From contig QXVZ01005040.1 in NCBI GenBank assembly GCA_008931825.1, forward strand, positions 1-64,000: 64,000 nt of DNA, in the 5' to 3' direction. The translations under genes and the position numbers were made by a program. Below the pieces are notes generated by a model that saw only the letters and a list, made by a program, of their open reading frames with translations, did no database searches and was not told where the DNA came from. Positions 58,920 to 64,000 of this stretch are shown here, piece by piece. This DNA comes from Phallusia fumigata (lineage: Eukaryota; Chordata; Ascidiacea; Phlebobranchia; Ascidiidae). Within the stretch, counting starts at the first letter, position 1; every line of letters begins with the position of its first letter.

Positions 58920-60275
58920 CTGCTGCTTATGACTTGACAAATGTGCCATTGCCATGTCATAATTAAACATCTAGTAATAACAAGAAAACACTTCAAATTC
59001 GTTGTCTGCAGCCAAATCATAATTTCTGCGTTCATGATTTTGTGTATATGCTCAGAAAGAATATAATAAGGTTTCTCAAAATAATAAAATGTGTCATAGA
59101 TTCATGTGTTTTTGTAATTACCTGTGCAGCCTCATGCCATCTGTCAACTTTTTATGGCCTTTGATTAAGTTAATTAATTATATTGTCCTCTTGAGACAAC
59201 CCACATTGATTGCACTTCTATAAACTGCATGTGAATCTCTTGAATGCACCAGTCATGTGTATTAAAATAATTTAACAAGGGAGTATATTATTGTGTATGT
59301 GAGATTTGCACTAATTGCTCTTTATGGGTGACAAACATATCTAAAATGCAAACAATGTAATCAATCTCAACTGCGTGTAATCAACCACTAAATACTAGGT
59401 AATAGTGGTGTCGCAAGTTTTGGCTCCAAAATCGCTCTTCTTACGCACATATAAATTATTTTTGCACCAGGACTAAATTACCTGTGAATGAAGTGAAGAT
59501 ATTTTCCCATCCAAACAAGAACCATCAATAACATGACTTGGAAGTTCTGGTGAAGAGGATGTCGAATTTCCACCTTTGTTGCTTACTCCAGCACGCTCAG
59601 AAGCCCCATCACTAACATCCAGATAACTTCTTCTGGAGTCACGATATTCTTGCAATTCTAACAGAACTCTTGTGTGATCAGAAACAATGCCTCTTCGCTG
59701 TGAAACAAGTTCGTCAACTTCCTGAGCCAGAAATAATCCTAGTTTACTGCATAGATAAAGTTCTTTTTCTTTTCTTCTCAACTCCACTTCCAGTTCTTCT
59801 ACAGATATTCCATGAAGCTCTGAATGAAAAGAAGTTTTTTAGGGATAGGTCAAATGCTCAATGATCAGCCAGACAACAATAGAATATTCGCTGCATGTTT
59901 ATTCTTCAAAACCTAATCTTTTATAATTTTAACTTTTCAGAGTGGAACATTTGCTGGGTATCACATGTCTCCTTTTATGCTACTCAGTGCTTGGCCCATC
60001 TCTAGTATTTTTACAGTTAGCAGTAAAGAGTTTACAATGGGCTTCTTATACGATTAAGTTGCTGACCTTTGAATAAATCCTCCACATCGTCATGAAACGA
60101 ATTTGAATCTACACTAGTAACTGTTTCCTCATCAGGTGCTGGGCAGTCCCATAGAAATGTTGACCCGTCGTCCATGATCTTATGTTTTTGAGTTGGTTTT
60201 AAGTTATGTGGTGCATTGTTAAGCAAAGATTCTAGTTCATAGCTTGATAATTTTGTCAAGCTATCAGAATAATGG
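58920..60275 (-). CDS. Coiled-coil exons with CC1-box-like motif, probably 5' part of the SH3BP5 transcript
   Basis: Exons 60275-60067 (SSYELESLLNNAPHNLKPTQ, acidic end DDVEDLFK), 59819-59482 (GISVEELEVELRRKEKELYL, CSKLGLFLAQEVDELVSQRR, then a Ser-rich stretch) and 58970-58920 (MFNYDMAMAHLSSHKQQ). Junction phases agree with each other and with the SH3BP5 exon at 58329. The 58970-58920 exon ends CAGCAG|GCAAGA, a GC-type donor. The coiled coil resembles the CC1 box of BICD-related and Spindly dynein adaptors (consensus LAAxLG, here LCSKLG). The ATG opening the 58970 exon could instead be the start of a short SH3BP5 form. The first exon of the long form was not found upstream of 60275. Confidence 0.6.
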
Positions 60276-61804
60276 CTGAATACCTTTAATGATATAAAAT
60301 AAATACTTTACTGTCAATTAGTACAACTGTTATAAATTATCTTTGGTGATAATAATACAACTGTACAAAACTAGGGTTTCTCAATTTCTTGACTTTTTTA
60401 GAGATGAGAAATTTAAAATTTAAGTCTCCAGAATCTCGAAAATCACATAACTATCATCACAACAGCAATTTTAAAGTGTTTTCATTAGTGCCTCTCCACT
60501 ATCATTGTAAAAACAGCTAATAATTCCTGCACATAAAACACTCACTCTTGTCTTTGCTAATTATACTTGTGGGAAAATTAAGTCCGGGAATGTCATGACA
60601 ACCATCACAAAAATACTCCGAAACAAAAACGAACAAAACTGCTTAACAATAACGACCACAAACAAATCTCATTTAAATGTACAATTAACTTTGGCAGGTG
60701 GTACATTTTTTTGAGAATATATTAAATCACCCATACAAGCTTACAATTAATTTCTAACTGAACTAGGCCAGCTAATAAAGTACGTTAAACATTTACTCAC
60801 CTAATCTCAATTTCTAACTTTACGTTTGTTTCATCAAACTCCGGTCATACCACAACAAAACACTGTGCGATGCAGTATTTACCCGCTATCGTATCATAAT
60901 TGCCTGCCAAAGCTGTGCCGCCCTATCAATTTTACAATATGAATCCAATCAAGTGAAGAGGTATTATCCGCCACCAGGCAATTTGTTACGTCATACATTG
61001 CGTTACGGTTCGTTGAACAGCAGACCTTGAAGGAATGTGGGGAAATTACAAACTACGTCAAATGACACCTCAGCATTTTATTGTAGAGAGTTGAGTCCGT
61101 TTTAGGTGGCCTTTACATGTCTGAACATGTTTGTGGTCTGTTTTGATAAAATACCACACAAGTTGTGGTCAGTTAAGCCACTGCGTGCAAGAAATAAACC
61201 CGCCTGAACCATATAATTCAACTGACAATCTAAAAAGTCACAACAGATGTCTTGTGACATATACTTCTGCTTTAGGTTTTCAGTTTCGCTAGCCCTGTTT
61301 AATCCGAACGTTCCAATTGCTATAAATTCGTGAACAAGTTCGGAACCAAAAGTTTGTGCGCTATAATTTGCGGAAAATAAACTTGCCAATTGACAAGTTA
61401 AGTTGTCGGGTTAAGTTGTAAAGCGACAATTTAGCAAGTTGTACCATTTTCAGTGACGTGTCAAGCAAAAATATCAGGAGTTGGCAACATGTCGCCATAT
61501 TAAAAACAATGCATGCGCTTAAAAATGTGAACTTCATTCCGTTTTATCGCTGTTTTCGACCGGACGGATTGTGTTGCCCAGGCAAGTGTTTCCCTTCTTA
61601 TCACATGAAAGCCAAAATGTTTTTAATATTTTAATGTGCAGTAGCCTACATTTGATTAAATTTGTGCCTCTTCTGTCTGGCTAGTGTTAAGGTGCTGTAT
61701 AAAATAACATTCCCTGCAATGTGAACAAGGTTTTTCGTGTTTTTACTTGTTAGTAAGTCGTTGTTTAATTCGACACACGGGCTGCGCAGGAGCTAAAAGT
61801 ATTA
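60276..61804. other. Upstream flank, nothing recognised
   Basis: About 1.5 kb probably containing the promoter and first exon of the minus-strand gene ending at 60275. A minus-strand open stretch at 61102-61389 has no ATG and no recognisable family. Otherwise AT-rich and non-coding. Confidence 0.4.
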
Positions 61805-62037
61805 AGGCTGATTCACACCAGATGCGTTTAACGGCTTGCGGTACGGTTTTTTGATCTCGCGGCAAGCAGCGAGGTATTTACACCAGCCGCGACCAAAGTT
61901 TATCTATCAGACACGGCCAAATTGTTTTATGTTTGATAGATAGACTTTGGTCCAGGCCGGTGTAAATGCCCCGCTGCTTGCCGCGAGATCAAAAACCGTA
62001 CCGCAAGCCGTTAAACGCATCTGGTGTGAATCAGCCT
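61805..62037. mobile_element. Palindromic MITE with TTA target duplication
   Basis: 233 bases that fold back on themselves. Each arm is about 104 bases, the left starting aggctgattcacaccagatg and the right ending catctggtgtgaatcagcct, separated by a short loop around 61910-61935. The arms are nearly identical. TTA flanks both ends (61802-61804 and 62038-62040), fitting the 3-bp duplication of PIF/Harbinger-type elements. Non-coding. Confidence 0.85.
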
Positions 62038-62149
62038 TTAAACTCTACACAGAAAAGTTCAAAGTTCAGTAACATGCAAAGGATTCGTGAAAGTTAAATT
62101 ATGGTCCAAACCTATTATGTCGTGTAGCGGCTTCTCTCAGTATCGCTAC

Positions 62150-63480
62150 GTTTGCCTTGATTGCATTTCAGACACGCGACCACAGCGAACGGGACAGATT
62201 ACCTTCTTTCTTTCGCTTTCGTCGCGTGTGCCGCATTCGCCTACTGTGTTGTGCCATTTCTGTTTTTGGAGCAGCTTATTGGTAATGGTGTCCGGAACGT
62301 TATTTTTGTAATGACAGAAACAGGAAACTCACTAAAGGCTGTTGCCATCAAGCTACCTTCGTTTTGCACAACTCAGCCACGAGTTTGGTTTGAGAGGGCC
62401 AGGGCAGAATTTGCTCTAAAAAGAATCACAGAAGATCAAACGAAATACTTTTACGTCGTTTCAGCATTAGACCAGGACACAGCATATCGTCTAATCAATC
62501 TGCTGGAAAGTCCGCCAAACGATGACAAGTATGAAGCAATTAAGGAACGATTAATCAGCACCTTCATGCCTCCTTTGGGCGACAGAATGCCTTCTGCCTT
62601 AATGGATGACATGCTAGCATTACTTGGTGATGCAAAAGAATGCTTTGTTTTTTTCAATAACTGTTCTTGAAGCGAATGCCGGAAAGTGTACGCACAGGCC
62701 TGGCTGAAAAGGAATTTAGCGATTATCGGCTCTTTTTGACCCGCCAAGCTGACGTGATATGGATGGAAGACAAGACTTAAAAAAACAATTTCCAACAGAA
62801 GGTGAGCGAAGAGTCTCGCTCGATTTCGCTTTAGGCAAACCACGACCCAAACTAGCCTGCTTTTTATCATCGTCGGTAAAAATGTCGCTCCGCATTTGAG
62901 GAAAACGAGAAAGCTGACCCTTGTCAGTTGCTGCGACGGCCAACGCAGTAGGCAGCCTTTTTATTGCCCGGAATCTCTCGATGGAATTTTTCTTGTCGAC
63001 CATATGATGTCGAGATAAGCGTCATTCCTCCCACGGGATTGAAGCGCAGCGTGAATCTTTCTCGAAGACTCTCGTGGCTGCTAATTCGGATGTATGGCTC
63101 GCGTTTTCAGAAACAGAATAATTTACAAATGTCCTTTTAGCAGAGTTTTCTCGGCCATTACTCGGCGATGATTTTCTGAGTGAATTAGCGCCGTTTCTTG
63201 ACCAAAGAGAAGGATGATAGTTTCCCTGTCGCTTCCCAACATAGAGATCAGCATTTGATGCCAACGAGCGGAGAACCCATGCACTCTCGCGCTCGACGAT
63301 TCCCTCCCGTAAACCACACCTCGTTATAAAGAGATTCACAACATAGCATTACTTTTAAAGTCCTTTGGCTTTGTCACCACAGAAAGTCGCCCGCCGGGTG
63401 GCGTCCTTGCGGTGATTTACGCCGCTGTTCCCACATCAAAGACTTCGGCTAGCTTGGCTGGATTTTCTGTTTTCCCTTAA
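62150..63480 (+). mobile_element. Ty3/Gypsy LTR retrotransposon remnant (gag and protease region)
   Basis: A fossil. A gag-like stretch around 62320-62650 is recognisable from KLPSFCTTQPRVWFERARAE and YYVVSALDQ-type sequence, which is common to Gypsy elements of marine animals. A retroviral-type aspartic protease region follows at about 62980-63200. No reverse transcriptase, integrase or LTR was recognised in the window. It is broken, with several breaks, and looks old. Boundaries are approximate. Confidence 0.75.
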
Positions 63481-64000
63481 AATTGGCCTTGTAATGCCTT
63501 TTTCATTTGCTCTCGTTGAGTGTGCCGTATATGCTCATTGTTTTATTTTATTTTTCATGAAGCTTTGATAAACACCTCGACTCAGCAATGCCTTGTCTTT
63601 GCTTTGTCGTTTTCGGCAAGTTTAACTCGTTTCTTTTGTTCAAGAATAATTATTGTACTTAATTATTGGCAAAAAAATGACTCAATTAGTCGTAAAGTTG
63701 CATGCTGAGCGTCGGTGTGTGAGTTTTTTTTATCAAGTACGTAGTAACCGTGTGGCTTTTTATCAAGTACACTGTAGCGGCGTCTTTGGATTTGTGACCA
63801 ACTAGCAATATGTTGCACACCAAACAAACGATTCCTACAAAAAAGGATGTGCAATTTAAAAACTTGATAGTGAAGTAACTTCTAACTACACTCAAGTTTG
63901 AAAAATTTTTTCAAAAACAAGTCGAACCATATAGCGAGCTTCTTTGACTAATCCTTTAGCTTAGCTCAAGTACAAATTTTTAACAGTTTTCTTTAATTCA
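63481..64000. other. Flank of the Gypsy remnant, nothing recognised
   Basis: About 520 AT-rich bases. It contains a short direct repeat, tatcaagtac (63732 and 63761), and no coding frame of note. Confidence 0.4.

Noticed and set aside
61102-61389. Minus-strand open frame of 95 codons
   Set aside because: It has no ATG before the upstream stop, no splice acceptor that I trust and no recognisable family. It could be chance.
62716-63339. Minus-strand open frames of about 100 codons
   Set aside because: They are antisense to the Gypsy remnant and show no family resemblance.

Overview
The window reads as nuclear DNA of an invertebrate deuterostome. An ascidian tunicate, most likely Ciona or a relative, is my best guess. 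The sequence is AT-rich, genes are dense, most introns are a few hundred bases with GT-AG ends, and the proteins resemble vertebrate orthologues at moderate identity. This assignment is inference. One CENPJ stretch is present twice with about 6% mismatch, which would suit a very polymorphic animal. Twelve single N characters mark assembly joins. Five are flanked by overlapping copies, so several apparent tandem duplications are not biology.

Layout. 528-13853 (+): 3' part of a TRPM1/3-type cation channel whose introns hold many small DNA-transposon remnants. 14967-17466 (-): SNAPC3, complete. 18342-22460 (+): CENPJ/CPAP, divergent from SNAPC3 across an 875-base spacer. 23038-43996 (+): YTHDC2, an R3H-DEAH helicase-YTH protein. 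A complete antisense TRIM-NHL gene (25153-31938, -) sits inside one YTHDC2 intron. 44363-49876 (-): 3' part of an MCF2L/DBS-type RhoGEF, convergent with YTHDC2. 49918-53214 (-): three phase-compatible exons of an unrecognised protein upstream of it. 54666-55292 (-): MRPS17. 55810-56229 (+): ZNHIT3, divergent from MRPS17 and intronless. 56742-58329 (-): core of SH3BP5. 58920-60275 (-): upstream exons, in phase with SH3BP5, encoding a coiled coil that resembles a dynein-adaptor CC1 box. 61805-62037: a 233-base palindromic MITE. 62150-63480: a decayed Ty3/Gypsy gag-protease remnant.

The genes are ordinary eukaryotic single-gene units rather than an operon. They cover ion transport, snRNA transcription, centriole assembly, germline RNA regulation, ubiquitin ligation, Rho and Rab11 GTPase activation, mitochondrial translation and snoRNP assembly. 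I found no clearly novel multi-gene system. The most interesting observations are a YTHDC2 whose YTH domain lacks both m6A-cage tryptophans, a possible CC1-box/SH3BP5 fusion with a GC-AG intron, a required 27-base intron in the TRIM gene, and a family of four related inverted-repeat elements.
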